Positions 18,478 to 27,975 of a stretch of 64,000 bases of DNA are shown one piece after another. Position 1 is the first letter of the stretch, and each line of letters starts with the position of its first letter. The position numbers and the translations under genes are program-made. This stretch comes from an uncultured Roseobacter sp. (GTDB lineage: Bacteria > Pseudomonadota > Alphaproteobacteria > Rhodobacterales > Rhodobacteraceae), in contig CANMWT010000006.1 of the NCBI GenBank assembly GCA_947501635.1, positions 186,001 through 250,000 of the forward strand, in the 5' to 3' direction. A model generated the notes under the pieces. It did not search any database and had not been told where the DNA came from. It worked only from the letters and a program-made list of their open reading frames with translations.

Positions 18478-19479
18478 CTAGTGGTTTGCCAGCATGGCGA
18501 GCCGGATAAACGCGCGCTCGACAAGCGCCATGGCGGGCGCATGCTGTCCTGCCGAGCGAAGTTTGAGGTCGGTATCCGTCAAAACGGTCAATGCCGTTTC
18601 CAGCTTTACAGCCCCCCAATTGCGAGACTGTGCGAGCATTCGGTCGCGGTTGGGCCCGAAGATTGTGGGTCGCCCGCTAGTGTCGCAGGCCGCACGATGC
18701 AGCGCCCTGAAGTGCCGCATGGCGCCGATGCACAGACTGACGGGGTTGGAGCCTTGAGCCGCCAGCTTTTGCATCATGGGGCCGATGTCGTGCGCGCGTG
18801 CTTCGGCGACCACCATAAGAATGTCATCAACATCGGCTTCGGTCGATGTCGGGGCGCAGGCGGCGATATCTTGCAGGCTGACCGGCTCTGTGTCCTGCCA
18901 TTTGTAGAGCGACAGCTTTTCCAGCGTTTGCCGGAAATCACCTGGGTCGATCGTCTGCGCCAGATCATTCAGCGCCGCCATTACGTCACCAGAGGGCAGT
19001 GCCAGTCCGGCGTCAGCCAGCGCGGCTTCAATCTCGGCGCGAGTCGGAGGGTTGTCGTATATACCGACCGCATAGGCGTTGGAGTGCGCTTCAAAAGCCT
19101 TGCGCAGCTTTGATGTGGGTTTGAGAGCGCCTGCAGTGACCACGATCTGCGCGTCCCCAGGTTGCCAGTCTTCCAGTGCTGCAATAATCGCGGCCGCCGC
19201 ATTCTCATTGGCCTCTTCCACAAAAACCGCGCGGGGGCCGGGAAAGAAGCCCACGGCCTTGGCTGCGTCCAGCAACAACGCGGGTTCTTTGCGCAAATCA
19301 CCGCCGCTTAACCGAGACAGCCGCATTTCCTCGTCCGCGCCGGGGCCGAGCAATGCTTCAAGCAACTGTTGCCGTTTCAGTGCCACGCGCATCGCGTCGC
19401 TGCCGTAGATCAAAATACCTGTCTTAGAGGCATCAGGCTTGCCAAAGTAGCCAATGGCGTCTCTGGTAGAGAGCTTCAT
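18478..19479 (-). CDS. holA: DNA polymerase III delta subunit
   Basis: The clamp-loader delta subunit of 333 residues opens the beta sliding clamp. It begins [32 protein letters not shown] and ends with the helical collar region, which resembles other alphaproteobacterial HolA proteins. No ATP-binding loop is present, as expected for delta. Its start overlaps the lptE stop (ATGA), and lptE overlaps leuS, an arrangement seen in many alphaproteobacteria. Length is normal. Confidence 0.9.
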   Translation of the reverse strand: MKLSTRDAIGYFGKPDASKTGILIYGSDAMRVALKRQQLLEALLGPGADEEMRLSRLSGGDLRKEPALLLDAAKAVGFFPGPRAVFVEEANENAAAAIIAALEDWQPGDAQIVVTAGALKPTSKLRKAFEAHSNAYAVGIYDNPPTRAEIEAALADAGLALPSGDVMAALNDLAQTIDPGDFRQTLEKLSLYKWQDTEPVSLQDIAACAPTSTEADVDDILMVVAEARAHDIGPMMQKLAAQGSNPVSLCIGAMRHFRALHRAACDTSGRPTIFGPNRDRMLAQSRNWGAVKLETALTVLTDTDLKLRSAGQHAPAMALVERAFIRLAMLANH

Positions 19480-19955
19480 GCCAGATCGGTGCTTAACAGC
19501 CGCACAACAATCTGGTCTGCCAGCAGTGTCATGAGACGCAGTTGCGCATCTCTCTCGGCGGCAAGGGTTGCGACGGTTGTGCCGGTTGCGGACGAACCGG
19601 TGAAATTGTTGACACTGCCCGATGTGACCACGCGGCCGGTCGACTTTTCGACAAGGGTGTATTCCGCCACGCCCACCAGATTAAAGCGGTTGATGTTGCT
19701 TTCGGTGTTTACGGCCAGCGCCTCGCGCTCGGACCTGACCGAGACGCGCAACCTGTATACCGGTGTCGAGGACCGCCCCAGCCGCTCTTCGAGACGGCGA
19801 TTGAGCAAATAGCTGTTGTCATCATTCGGCTCGTTGACTTCCACATTGTTTTGCAAAGCCGTCCCGGATGCCCCGGTCCCGTACACAGGAGTGAAGCCAC
19901 AAGCGGCAAGCGCAAGTGGCATCAACAGAAGCGTTCGGCGGTCAAACGACGACAT
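19476..19955 (-). CDS. lptE: LPS-assembly lipoprotein LptE
   Basis: A 159-residue outer-membrane lipoprotein with lipobox LAAC (cysteine near residue 19) after a short signal peptide. It plugs and assists the LptD channel that places LPS on the cell surface. The mature region with [13 protein letters not shown] and [45 protein letters not shown] matches the LptE family. It overlaps leuS by 14 bases upstream and holA by 4 bases downstream. Confidence 0.9.
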   Translation of the reverse strand: MSSFDRRTLLLMPLALAACGFTPVYGTGASGTALQNNVEVNEPNDDNSYLLNRRLEERLGRSSTPVYRLRVSVRSEREALAVNTESNINRFNLVGVAEYTLVEKSTGRVVTSGSVNNFTGSSATGTTVATLAAERDAQLRLMTLLADQIVVRLLSTDLA

Positions 19956-22497
19956 TCACAATCCGTCCCGGAACAACGATGATCTTTTTCGGGGTGGCCC
20001 CGTCCAACGTTCTTATCACGGCCGCATCCGCCAGGGCGGTTTTTTCGACATCCTCATTCGACATATCTGCAGGCACGGTGATCTCCGCCCGGCGTTTGCC
20101 GTTCACCTGAATGGGCATCGTGATGGTGTCTGACACCAGCATGGCCTCGTCAGCAACGGGCCAGGGAGAGGTGGTAATCAACCCTTCCTGCCCGTGTCGC
20201 GCCCAGATATCCTCTGACAGATGCGGTGTCATTGGCGACATGAGCTTGGCGAGGGTCAGGATCGCTTCGCGTTGCGCAGCTGCTCCGGCCTTGGACTTTT
20301 GCAAGGTGGCGGTAAAGGCGTAAAGTTTTGCAATCGCGGCATTAAACCCAAAGGATTCGACGCCGAGGGTCACGTCCTGAATGCAGGCATGCATTGCCCG
20401 CAAGAGATCTTCGTCGCCTTCGCCTGCGCCCGACATTCCGGCAATTTTCTCGCTCATGTTCCAAACGCGGCTGAGGTGTTTGAACGCAGCCTCAGCGCCT
20501 GATGCGGTCCATTCGACATCGCGTTCTGGTGGGCTGTCAGACAGCACGAACCACCGCGCAGTGTCAGCGCCGAAGGCCGAGATGATATTGACGGGGTCCA
20601 CCACGTTCTTTTTGGATTTGGACATTTTGGCGGAGGGGACAACCTCGACCAGTGGGCCGTCTGCGCCAAGGCGCGCACCGGATTCGGTCCATGTGATGTC
20701 TTCGGGCAGGTGGTAGACGGGCCGGTCGTTGTCGTCCCTTGTCATGTAGATTTCGTGTGTGACCATGCCTTGTGTAAAGAGCGCGTCGAAGGGTTCGGAC
20801 GCGGAAGCGGGCAGGTGGCCGCAGATGTGCATGGCCCGCGCGAAAAAGCGCGAGTAAAGCAGGTGCAGGATCGCGTGTTCAATGCCGCCAATGTACTGGT
20901 CTACGTTCATCCAGTACTGGGCGTCTTCCATATTTGTGGGTGTCGCCGCCCGTGGCGCGGTGAAGCGTGCAAAGTACCAAGAGCTGTCCACGAATGTATC
21001 CATTGTGTCCGTCTCGCGCTGTGCAGGCTTGCCGCAGGACGGGCAGGCACAGTCACGCCACGTCGGGTGACGGTCCAGGGGGTTGCCCGGCACGTCAAAG
21101 CTGACGTCATAGGGCAGTTCGATGGGCAGGTTTTGTTTCTTTTCGGGCACCACGCCGCAGGCATCGCAATGCACAACAGGAATGGGGCATCCCCAGTAGC
21201 GCTGTCGGCTCAGGCCCCAATCGCGCAGACGGTATTTGGTAACGCCCTGACCGATCCCGTTGGCTTCGCAAAAGTCGATGGCCGCATCGATTGCCTCAAG
21301 TCCGGTCTGATGTGCGCTTCCGGCAAAGCCTCTGTTATAGAATACTTTTTCTGTTTTTGCAGGCACATAGGCCTCGGTTAGTGTTTCGTCGGCCTCTTTT
21401 GACGGTAGATATGTCGCGATGATCGGCAAGCCGTATTTGGTCGCGAATTCGAAATCGCGCTGGTCATGCGCGGGACAGCCAAAGATGGCACCTGTGCCAT
21501 AGTCCATCAGAATGAAATTGGCGATGTAGACGGGCAGTTCGTGGGCTGTGTCAAACGGATGACGCACGCGGATGCCGGTGTCGTAGCCAAGCTTCTCTGC
21601 GGTCTCGATCGCTTCTTCGGTGGTGCCACCCTTGCGACACTCGGTGCAGAACGCAGCAACGTCGGGATTGTCGCGCTCCAGTGCCTTGGCCAGCGGATGA
21701 TCCGGCGAGATCCCGACAAAGGACGCCCCCAGCAGTGTGTCCGGGCGAGTTGTGTAGACCTCTATTTTTTCGTGGCCGTCGGGTGCATTGATACTCTCGA
21801 ATGCGAACTGCAGGCCGCGCGACTTTCCGATCCAGTTTTCCTGCATCAGCCTGACTTTGGATGGCCAGTTTTCCAGCGTGTCGAGCGCATCCAGAAGTTC
21901 TTCGGAGTGATCTGATATCTTAAAGAACCACTGGGTAAGCTCGCGCCGCTCCACCAACGCGCCGGACCGCCATCCACGACCGTTCTCAACCTGCTCGTTG
22001 GCAAGAACCGTCATGTCCACGGGGTCCCAGTTTACAACTGCGTTCTTGCGGTACACCAGACCAGCTTGCAGGAAATCCAGAAAAAGCGCCTGTTGCTGGC
22101 CATAATACTCGGGGTCGCAGGTCGCGAATTCGCGCGACCAGTCAATCGACAGGCCAAGCGGTTTCATCTGGTCACGCATGTCCGCGATGTTGCCGTAGGT
22201 CCAATCCTTGGGGTGGCCGCCGATGGCCATCGCGGCGTTTTCGGCGGGCATGCCAAAGGCGTCCCAGCCCATCGGGTGCAGAACGTTGTGGCCTGTGGCC
22301 ATTTTGTAGCGCGCGATGACGTCACCCATCGTATAATTCCTGACGTGCCCCATATGGATCCGTCCTGACGGATAGGGAAACATCTCGAGCACGTAGTACT
22401 TTGGCTTGTCGGCAGAGCGGACCGCTTTGAAGACGTCGTTGCCGGACCACACCTTTTGCCAGCGTGCTTCGATTTCTGCGGGGGTGTAACGCGTCAT
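19942..22497 (-). CDS. leuS: leucyl-tRNA synthetase
   Basis: This class I synthetase of 851 residues charges tRNA-Leu. The HIGH-type motif is HMGH at 48-51 and the KMSKS loop is at about 620-624 ([14 protein letters not shown]). The CP1 editing domain contains the [12 protein letters not shown] threonine-rich pocket, and zinc-binding-like cysteines appear in [12 protein letters not shown] and CACPSCGK. The start at ATG 22497 has AAGGA 7 bases upstream; a GTG at 22515 would add six residues. It is followed by overlapping lptE. Confidence 0.97.
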   Translation of the reverse strand: MTRYTPAEIEARWQKVWSGNDVFKAVRSADKPKYYVLEMFPYPSGRIHMGHVRNYTMGDVIARYKMATGHNVLHPMGWDAFGMPAENAAMAIGGHPKDWTYGNIADMRDQMKPLGLSIDWSREFATCDPEYYGQQQALFLDFLQAGLVYRKNAVVNWDPVDMTVLANEQVENGRGWRSGALVERRELTQWFFKISDHSEELLDALDTLENWPSKVRLMQENWIGKSRGLQFAFESINAPDGHEKIEVYTTRPDTLLGASFVGISPDHPLAKALERDNPDVAAFCTECRKGGTTEEAIETAEKLGYDTGIRVRHPFDTAHELPVYIANFILMDYGTGAIFGCPAHDQRDFEFATKYGLPIIATYLPSKEADETLTEAYVPAKTEKVFYNRGFAGSAHQTGLEAIDAAIDFCEANGIGQGVTKYRLRDWGLSRQRYWGCPIPVVHCDACGVVPEKKQNLPIELPYDVSFDVPGNPLDRHPTWRDCACPSCGKPAQRETDTMDTFVDSSWYFARFTAPRAATPTNMEDAQYWMNVDQYIGGIEHAILHLLYSRFFARAMHICGHLPASASEPFDALFTQGMVTHEIYMTRDDNDRPVYHLPEDITWTESGARLGADGPLVEVVPSAKMSKSKKNVVDPVNIISAFGADTARWFVLSDSPPERDVEWTASGAEAAFKHLSRVWNMSEKIAGMSGAGEGDEDLLRAMHACIQDVTLGVESFGFNAAIAKLYAFTATLQKSKAGAAAQREAILTLAKLMSPMTPHLSEDIWARHGQEGLITTSPWPVADEAMLVSDTITMPIQVNGKRRAEITVPADMSNEDVEKTALADAAVIRTLDGATPKKIIVVPGRIVNVVV

Positions 22498-22619
22498 ATC
22501 TGCGTCCTTTTTCACGTAAGAGCGCCGGGAACCGCATGTTCGCAGGGCCCGGCGTGTCGTATTTGCATTTGCCGACTAAAGGCAGGTTTATCGGTCACGG
22601 CAGCAAGATCAACCGCGTT

Positions 22620-23129
22620 TTAAAGCGCATCATCCGCGATGCGCAGTTGACGAGCGCGGCTCAGGATGGCGTTCTCGACGGCCCGGACTGCAGAGGCGCT
22701 GGCAGGGCCGTTGCGCGTTTGCAGCGACACATTGAGCGATCGCGCATCCAGCGCAGGGTCATCGATCAGGATTGTTGCACGGTATGCGCGGCCACTTCCC
22801 GGCGGTGAGCCGAAGCCTGTGATGATAACACCGGTAAAGGGATCAACCGATTGGACGGGCAGAAAATTCAGCACTTCCAACGAGGCAGCCCAAAGATACT
22901 TGTTAACCGACACCGTTTGTTCCTGCGAACCGCGGCGGAATGCATCCCAGATCGATGTCGGCTCGCCGCCCGAGGTTGTCTGGTTGCGTTTCTCGTCCGA
23001 AGACTGGTCGAGAATGACGGCAGACTGGCCGCTGGTGGTTGTGGATGTCGCCGACGGACCCGAGCAACCTGCAAGGAGCGATGCGGTCACGACTGCCGCT
23101 GCTGAAAACCTTAGATACGACTTTGTCAT
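22620..23129 (-). CDS. DUF3576 lipoprotein
   Basis: A 169-residue lipoprotein with signal peptide and lipobox LLAGC near residue 22. After a Ser/Thr-rich linker comes a conserved region (SIWDAFRRG, VNKYLWAASLEVLNFLPVQSVDPFTGVIITGFGSPPG) that defines DUF3576, a family of alphaproteobacterial envelope proteins. Probably anchored in the outer membrane. It lies 122 bases upstream of leuS on the same strand and is divergent from the porin gene. Role unknown. Confidence 0.87.
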   Translation of the reverse strand: MTKSYLRFSAAAVVTASLLAGCSGPSATSTTTSGQSAVILDQSSDEKRNQTTSGGEPTSIWDAFRRGSQEQTVSVNKYLWAASLEVLNFLPVQSVDPFTGVIITGFGSPPGSGRAYRATILIDDPALDARSLNVSLQTRNGPASASAVRAVENAILSRARQLRIADDAL

Positions 23130-23413
23130 GATGCTGTTAGCTCCTCACCTTCGGGGGCAAGTTAATCCATCTGACTCGGCGGGGACAAGGGCCATAAGAG
23201 GCTTCTTGCACCGGTAAATCAGCTTATTGGACGATTGCGCACGATTGAGTTGCGCCTGTGGTTGATTTGAGTGTGGCAAAGCTGCACCATTTTTCCCGCG
23301 TGTGGCCATCGTTGTGCCCAAATTCTTGAACGGGACGGCAGAAAGAGCGAAACACGGCGCAGGTTCACGAGGGATTCTCCTCTTGGGCAATGAATAAAAA
23401 CCGAGGATAAGTC

Positions 23414-24526
23414 ATGAAAAAACTTCTTATCGCTACAACGGCTCTGGTTGGCACAGCCAGCGTTGCTGCAGCAGACATCACCTTCAGCGGTTATGGCCGC
23501 TTTGGTATCCAATACGACGAAGATCGTTCGTCCACAACAATCGACACCGGTGAAGAAGGTTCTTTCGACCTCACAACCGGTGCGTTCACACCACCAACCG
23601 GCACAGCTTCTACTTCTTCTTCCGACCTGGAAGAAACACGCCTTGAAAGCCGTTTCCGTCTGAACATAGACGCTTCGACAGAAACAGACGGCGGTGTCCG
23701 CTTTGCTGTTCGTCAGCGTATCCAAGCCGACGACCAGCGTGACGGTTCCGTTGGCGCATCCAGCCTGAACGCACCTCGCTTCCAAGTGAGCGCAGGCGGT
23801 TTCCGCGTTCGTGTTGGTAACATCTCCGGCGTTACAGACGCGTCCGACGTTGTTAACTTCTTCGGCATCGAGCCAGGCCTCACAGGTAAAACTGGTATGT
23901 ACGCCACATTCGGCGGTCAGGTACTGGGCGCATACGACGCGTACAGCTCCACAGGCAAAGGCCCAACCGGCATCAACGTCAAGTACGAAGCTGGTGATTT
24001 CGCAGTCATGGGTTCCTGGACCGACGATTTTGACGCCGACGAAAAAGACGGTGGTCTCGGAACAGGTGACCGTACAACTTGGGAAATCGGTGCATCTTAC
24101 ACATTCGGCGGCTGGACTGTCGGTGGTGTATACGGCAACGGTGACTACAATGACTCCGGTCCAGACCTCGGCGTAGACAGTGCGGGTAACCTCGTATCGG
24201 CCGACGGCTTCGACTACGACTGGTGGGTTCTGACAGCAACTGGTTCCATTGGTCCAGCTGATGTTGCGTTCTTCATCGGTGACACAGACGTAGACGTCTC
24301 TGTATACGACGATGACGTCGCATACGGTATCTCCGGTTCGTTCCCAGTTGGCGCAGCGACAGACATCACAGCATCGGTTGCCGGTGGTGGTGAAGACGCG
24401 CTCGACACAGCTTGGGGCATCGGCTTCGACCACTCCCTGGGTGGCGGCGTAAACCTGCGCGGCATGGCCGGTCAGAACGCAGGCGGCAACAACATTGCTG
24501 ACCTTGGTGTTATCTTCAACTTCTAA
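23414..24526 (+). CDS. major outer-membrane porin (Rhodobacter type)
   Basis: A porin of 370 residues: signal peptide MKKLLIATTALVGTASVAAA, then a 16-stranded-type beta-barrel starting DITFSGYGRFGIQYDED and ending in the C-terminal signature with terminal Phe (IADLGVIFNF), recognised by the BAM machine. It is acidic and Gly/Asp-rich. The codon choice is strikingly biased, using mainly ACA, CCA, GGT, CGT, GTT and AAC or TTC, unlike the neighbours, a mark of very high expression. The ribosome binding site GAGGATAAG is well placed. A strong terminator follows at 24551. It forms a single-gene unit. Confidence 0.93.
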   Translation: MKKLLIATTALVGTASVAAADITFSGYGRFGIQYDEDRSSTTIDTGEEGSFDLTTGAFTPPTGTASTSSSDLEETRLESRFRLNIDASTETDGGVRFAVRQRIQADDQRDGSVGASSLNAPRFQVSAGGFRVRVGNISGVTDASDVVNFFGIEPGLTGKTGMYATFGGQVLGAYDAYSSTGKGPTGINVKYEAGDFAVMGSWTDDFDADEKDGGLGTGDRTTWEIGASYTFGGWTVGGVYGNGDYNDSGPDLGVDSAGNLVSADGFDYDWWVLTATGSIGPADVAFFIGDTDVDVSVYDDDVAYGISGSFPVGAATDITASVAGGGEDALDTAWGIGFDHSLGGGVNLRGMAGQNAGGNNIADLGVIFNF

Positions 24527-24550
24527 GTTGAACGGTATATCCTAAGAATT

Positions 24551-24579
24551 GGGTGGGCCTTCGGGTCCACCCTTTTTGT
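24551..24579 (+). terminator. rho-independent terminator after the porin
   Basis: A nine-pair stem GGGTGGGCC/GGTCCACCC around a TTCG tetraloop is followed by TTTTT. It lies 24 bases after the porin stop. Confidence 0.9.
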
Positions 24580-24627
24580 TTGAGTAAACGTCTTATCTTT
24601 TGACGAAAGCAAACGCAGGAGAAGGCG

Positions 24628-25281
24628 ATGGGGCTGAACGACATCAAAGACAGGATTGCACAGGCTGAAACCGCTGCGGGGCGGGCGGCAGGGACGGTTG
24701 AGTTGATCGCTGTCTCCAAAGTGCAGCCGAACGCGCGCGTCGCATCCGTGCTTGATCAAGGTCACCGCTGTTTCGGAGAGAACCGCGTGCAGGAGGCAGC
24801 GGGAAAATGGCCAGACTTCCGGGAAAGCTATGATGGTATCGACCTGCATCTGATTGGTCCTTTACAAACCAATAAGGCGCGGCAGGCATTTGAACTTTTT
24901 CAAAGCATTCATACTCTTGACCGGCCCAAGCTGGCCAAGACATTTGCGCGGCTGGCGCAGGAAATGGGGCACTGCCCTCAGTTGTTCGTTCAGGTGAATA
25001 CGGGGGAGGAGCCGCAAAAGGCCGGTGTTCTGCCTGCGGATGCTGACGAATTTATCAAGGATTGTCTGGCCCTTGATCTGCCGGTGCGGGGCGTGATGTG
25101 CATTCCACCGGTTGACGAAGAGGCCGCGTTGCATTTTGCCCTCCTGGCCAAAATTGGCGCGCGCAACGGACTGTCCGGCCTGAGCATGGGAATGAGCAGC
25201 GACTTTGAGAAGGCTATTTCATTCGGTGCAACGCATGTCAGGGTAGGATCGGCAATTTTCGGAGCCAGAGAAGCTGGCTAG
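24628..25281 (+). CDS. YggS/PROSC family pyridoxal-phosphate homeostasis protein
   Basis: A 217-residue PLP-binding protein (YggS, PLPBP). The PLP lysine lies in LIAVSKVQP (K31), and the phosphate-binding end is GLSMGMSSDFEKAISFGATHVRVGSAIFG. HLIGPLQTNKA is the third family block. It keeps free PLP and amino-acid pools in balance rather than catalysing a known reaction. Length is typical. AGGAGA lies upstream of ATG 24628. It starts 48 bases after the porin terminator and converges on the L,D-transpeptidase gene. Confidence 0.93.
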   Translation: MGLNDIKDRIAQAETAAGRAAGTVELIAVSKVQPNARVASVLDQGHRCFGENRVQEAAGKWPDFRESYDGIDLHLIGPLQTNKARQAFELFQSIHTLDRPKLAKTFARLAQEMGHCPQLFVQVNTGEEPQKAGVLPADADEFIKDCLALDLPVRGVMCIPPVDEEAALHFALLAKIGARNGLSGLSMGMSSDFEKAISFGATHVRVGSAIFGAREAG

Positions 25282-25294
25282 AACGCGGTTCATG

Positions 25295-25789
25295 TCACGA
25301 TACGATCAAACGGGTCTGTAGCGTAATACGCGGCGCAATTCTCTGCAGGTTCTGACGTGACAGCGCGATACACCCTTCTGTCGGATATCCTGGTCTGCGA
25401 AACTGGTGAATAAAGATAGCCGAACCTCGACCCTTTACGGCGTAGGGCCAGTTCCAATCGGTCAGCACTATCAGATCGTACAAGGGATCCGCGCGGCGCA
25501 AAGCTTCGTGGCTGAAGGGGTAAGGCGCACGTACCATCATATTGTAATCTTCGTGCGCGGGATCATCTGACCACAGATCATGAGGCCCGATCGGCAAAGC
25601 CCAATCCGCAGGGCGGGCGATCCTGTCGGGCCGGTAGAGCATACCGACCAGTCTGTGAATGCCTTTCGGGGTCGCGCCGTCCCCTTCGCGTTTGCGCGCG
25701 GTGGTTCCGCTTTTGCCGATGGTGCAGGGATATAGCTGCCCTTGAAAACGCAAGCCGCGGGGGGTGAGAACCAGATCGTCCGGTTTCAT
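25295..25789 (-). CDS. L,D-transpeptidase family (YkuD) protein
   Basis: A 164-residue YkuD-fold protein. The catalytic core is [20 protein letters not shown] with H128 and C140; the serine in the usual SxGC is replaced by Thr-Glu (TEGC), as in the short cytoplasmic-looking subfamily. No signal peptide is visible, so it may be exported by other means or act inside the cell. Family members cross-link peptidoglycan or attach lipoproteins. The start overlaps the ribA stop (ATGA), so it is translated with GTP cyclohydrolase II; a functional link between the two is not evident. Confidence 0.87.
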   Translation of the reverse strand: MKPDDLVLTPRGLRFQGQLYPCTIGKSGTTARKREGDGATPKGIHRLVGMLYRPDRIARPADWALPIGPHDLWSDDPAHEDYNMMVRAPYPFSHEALRRADPLYDLIVLTDWNWPYAVKGRGSAIFIHQFRRPGYPTEGCIALSRQNLQRIAPRITLQTRLIVS

Positions 25790-26874
25790 TCCAAATGGCC
25801 CGACTTTTTGCGCTTTGTTGCAAGGTAGTCTTTGTTGTGGCGGTTTTCGCCCACATGGAGTGGGACGCGCTCGATCACATTGATGCCGCTTGCTGTCATC
25901 ATATCCACCTTGCGCGGGTTGTTGGTCAGTAGTCGTGCCTCTTTAAAGCCCATCAGGCGCAAAATGTCCGAACCGAGCCGGAAATCGCGCTCGTCGTCTT
26001 CGAAACCCAGCCTGTGGTTGGCTTCTACGGTGTCAAACCCCTGATCTTGCAAAGCATAGGCGCGCATTTTGTTGGCCAGCCCGATGCCGCGGCCTTCCTG
26101 GTTCATGTATAACAGCACGCCATGCCCTTCGCGACCGATGCAGGCCAAAGCCGCGCGCAGTTGCGGGCCACAATCGCATTTGAGCGACCCCATGAGATCT
26201 CCGGTAAAACATGCGGAATGCAGCCGTGTCAGTACGGGCTTTGCCCTGTTCGGGCGACCGATTTCGATAGCGTAGTGTTCGTCTCCGCCATCGTCCGGGC
26301 GGAAAACATGCAGCCGCCCTGCTTCGGATACTTCCATGGGTAGGTTTGCACTGACAACTTCCATCAGAGTGCTGCGCGTGTCCAGTTTGTCTTCCAGCAG
26401 ACGGTGATCGAGAAGGACCAGATTGTTGGCGGCGGCAAATTCAGCGCCTTGTGCAATAGGGGCGCAGAGTACCGCCGGCAGTAGCCGCGCGCTTTTGGTC
26501 AGTGTTACAGCAAAGCGGTGCGCTGTTGCATCTCCGTCGCGTGCACTGTTGAAGGGCCCTTTCATAGGGTTTTGCAGGTCACCTGCGGGATCGGCAATGC
26601 CTTTGAGCCATGACAAGTCCGCGTTCTTGGGTAGGATCAGGCGTGCGATGTCCCGGTCGTAGGCATGCGCTTTGAGCGTTGACGCACGACGAGCGGAGAC
26701 AGCCAGAACACAATCGGTGGAGAGAGACCTAAGCGCTTTGACACGATCTTCGGTCAGTGTTTCTGCCGCCGCGATCACCAGAGGTTGGATGCCATTCAGC
26801 ACCACGGGCAAGCCCATGCGCAGGTCAAAGCGTGCGCGTGCCAGCAGTTCGGTGGGGTCGGGTGCGAGGGTCAT
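25786..26874 (-). CDS. ribA: GTP cyclohydrolase II with an N-terminal extension
   Basis: This enzyme starts riboflavin synthesis by converting GTP to diaminohydroxyribosylaminopyrimidine phosphate. The catalytic domain fills the second half of the 362 residues: zinc ligands C222, C233 and C235 in [15 protein letters not shown], then [34 protein letters not shown]. The first roughly 165 residues are not a RibB domain (no DHBP synthase motifs) and I do not recognise them; they are conserved-looking and not low-complexity. Overlap with the L,D-transpeptidase gene downstream. Divergent from the CenR-like gene. Confidence 0.9.
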   Translation of the reverse strand: MTLAPDPTELLARARFDLRMGLPVVLNGIQPLVIAAAETLTEDRVKALRSLSTDCVLAVSARRASTLKAHAYDRDIARLILPKNADLSWLKGIADPAGDLQNPMKGPFNSARDGDATAHRFAVTLTKSARLLPAVLCAPIAQGAEFAAANNLVLLDHRLLEDKLDTRSTLMEVVSANLPMEVSEAGRLHVFRPDDGGDEHYAIEIGRPNRAKPVLTRLHSACFTGDLMGSLKCDCGPQLRAALACIGREGHGVLLYMNQEGRGIGLANKMRAYALQDQGFDTVEANHRLGFEDDERDFRLGSDILRLMGFKEARLLTNNPRKVDMMTASGINVIERVPLHVGENRHNKDYLATKRKKSGHLE

Positions 26875-27036
26875 GATGTTACAATGCCTGAAGATTCATG
26901 CCTTGATCTAGGGTATTTGCGGCGGAATTGAAACAATTACACCGCTTTGCAACACGAGGCCGTGAGCCCTTTGCCCACATGCTTGTGAGTTTGATGTGAA
27001 ATGCACATGTCTGTTTGCAACACAAGGGAGAGACCC

Positions 27037-27723
27037 ATGGCACAACTGAAAAAGATACTTCTGGTCGATGATGATGACGATTTGCGAGATGCATTGAGCG
27101 AGCAGTTGATTATGACCGAAGACTTCGATGTTTTCGAGGCGGCGAACGGCTCTGACGCTATGGTGCGTGCGAAGGAGGCCCTTTACGATCTGGTTATTCT
27201 GGATGTGGGCTTGCCCGATACCGATGGGCGGGAATTGTGCAGGTTGATGCGCAAACAGGGCGTGAAAAGCCCGATCCTGATGTTGACCGGCCATGACAGC
27301 GATGCAGATACGATTTTGGGCCTTGATGCGGGTGCGAATGACTACGTCAGTAAGCCTTTCAAGTTTCCGGTTCTTCTGGCGCGTATCCGCGCCCAGTTGC
27401 GCCAGCACGAGCAGTCCGAGGACGCGGTTTTTCAGCTGGGGCCTTATACTTTCAAACCTGCCATGAAAATGTTGGTTACTGAGGATGACAAGAAGGTCAG
27501 GCTGACGGAGAAGGAAACCAATATTCTGAAATTTCTGTATCGTTCGACGGAAGGTGTTGTGGCGCGTGATGTGCTGCTACACGAGGTCTGGGGCTACAAT
27601 GCCGGCGTGACCACGCATACGCTGGAGACGCATATTTACCGTTTGCGTCAAAAAATTGAACCAGATCCGTCAAACGCGCGCCTTCTTGTGACCGAATCCG
27701 GCGGTTATAGGTTGGTCACCTGA
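27037..27723 (+). CDS. cenR: OmpR-type response regulator, CenR-like
   Basis: A 228-residue two-component regulator. The receiver domain has the acidic triad start LVDDDDDL, phospho-acceptor D56 in VILDVGLPDTDG, and the lysine of SKPFKFP. The winged-helix output domain contains RLTEKETNILKFLY and GVTTHTLETHIYRLRQKIEPDPSNARLLVTESGGYRLV. The sequence pattern matches CenR, an essential regulator of cell envelope and division in Caulobacter and Rhodobacter. No histidine kinase lies next to it. ATG at 27037 with AGGGAGA upstream is preferred over the in-frame ATG at 27001. Downstream of the stop lie an FNR-type box and a terminator. Confidence 0.88.
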   Translation: MAQLKKILLVDDDDDLRDALSEQLIMTEDFDVFEAANGSDAMVRAKEALYDLVILDVGLPDTDGRELCRLMRKQGVKSPILMLTGHDSDADTILGLDAGANDYVSKPFKFPVLLARIRAQLRQHEQSEDAVFQLGPYTFKPAMKMLVTEDDKKVRLTEKETNILKFLYRSTEGVVARDVLLHEVWGYNAGVTTHTLETHIYRLRQKIEPDPSNARLLVTESGGYRLVT

Positions 27724-27740
27724 AGGTTTTTTGGGGCTTC

Positions 27741-27754
27741 TTGACCTGAATCAA
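27741..27754. promoter_or_regulatory. FNR/FnrL-type box
   Basis: TTGAC-CTGA-ATCAA fits the FNR-family dyad TTGAY-N4-RTCAA on both half-sites. It lies 18 bases after the CenR-like stop and about 40 bases before the 5' end proposed for a structured short transcript. The same bases also form a 7-pair hairpin (TTCTTGA/TCAAGAA), so an RNA role is possible instead. Confidence 0.5.
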
Positions 27755-27788
27755 GAATTGCTTAACCAACCTTTGCTAGGGTTTACGT

Positions 27789-27863
27789 ATCCCGCGCATG
27801 TCCGGGTTATGACATGCACCTCCCTGTTGGACTTGGCCGGGCTTTTAGCCCGGTCTTTTTTTT
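27789..27863 (+). ncRNA. candidate small RNA or 3'-UTR-derived RNA
   Basis: The segment contains a perfect 7-pair stem-loop (GCATGTC at 27796-27802, loop of 8, GACATGC at 27811-27817), then an unpaired pyrimidine-rich stretch with CACCTCCC at 27817-27824 that could pair with ribosome binding sites, and ends in a rho-independent terminator. An FNR-type box is centred about 41 bases before the proposed 5' end. No good -10 hexamer is visible, so the RNA could equally be processed from the cenR mRNA. The 5' end is a guess. Confidence 0.35.
27835..27863 (+). terminator. rho-independent terminator after the CenR-like gene or candidate sRNA
   Basis: A nine-pair stem GGCCGGGCT/AGCCCGGTC with a TTT loop and one G-T pair is followed by eight T. 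Confidence 0.88.
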
Positions 27864-27896
27864 GCCTCCGGCGGGGATATTTTTTGACCAAAGAAT
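27864..27896 (+). repeat. dispersed intergenic motif, copy 2
   Basis: CCTCCGGCGGG followed by GATATTT at 27876-27882, three bases, and GACCAAAGAA at 27886-27895. It begins directly after the T-run of a terminator, as copy 1 follows a terminator by 25 bases. Confidence 0.7.
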
Positions 27897-27975
27897 GCAG
27901 TCTTGCGCGTGCAGGCATGGCGCCTGCGCTTCGGTACGGTTAGGGTGCGCCTCAACTGACTTGGGGAGCATTTTC

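Noticed and set aside
23219-24433. A 404-codon open frame antisense to the porin
   Set aside because: It is Cys-, Val- and Thr-rich, typical of the antisense of a highly biased gene; the porin on the other strand has signal peptide, barrel end and terminator.
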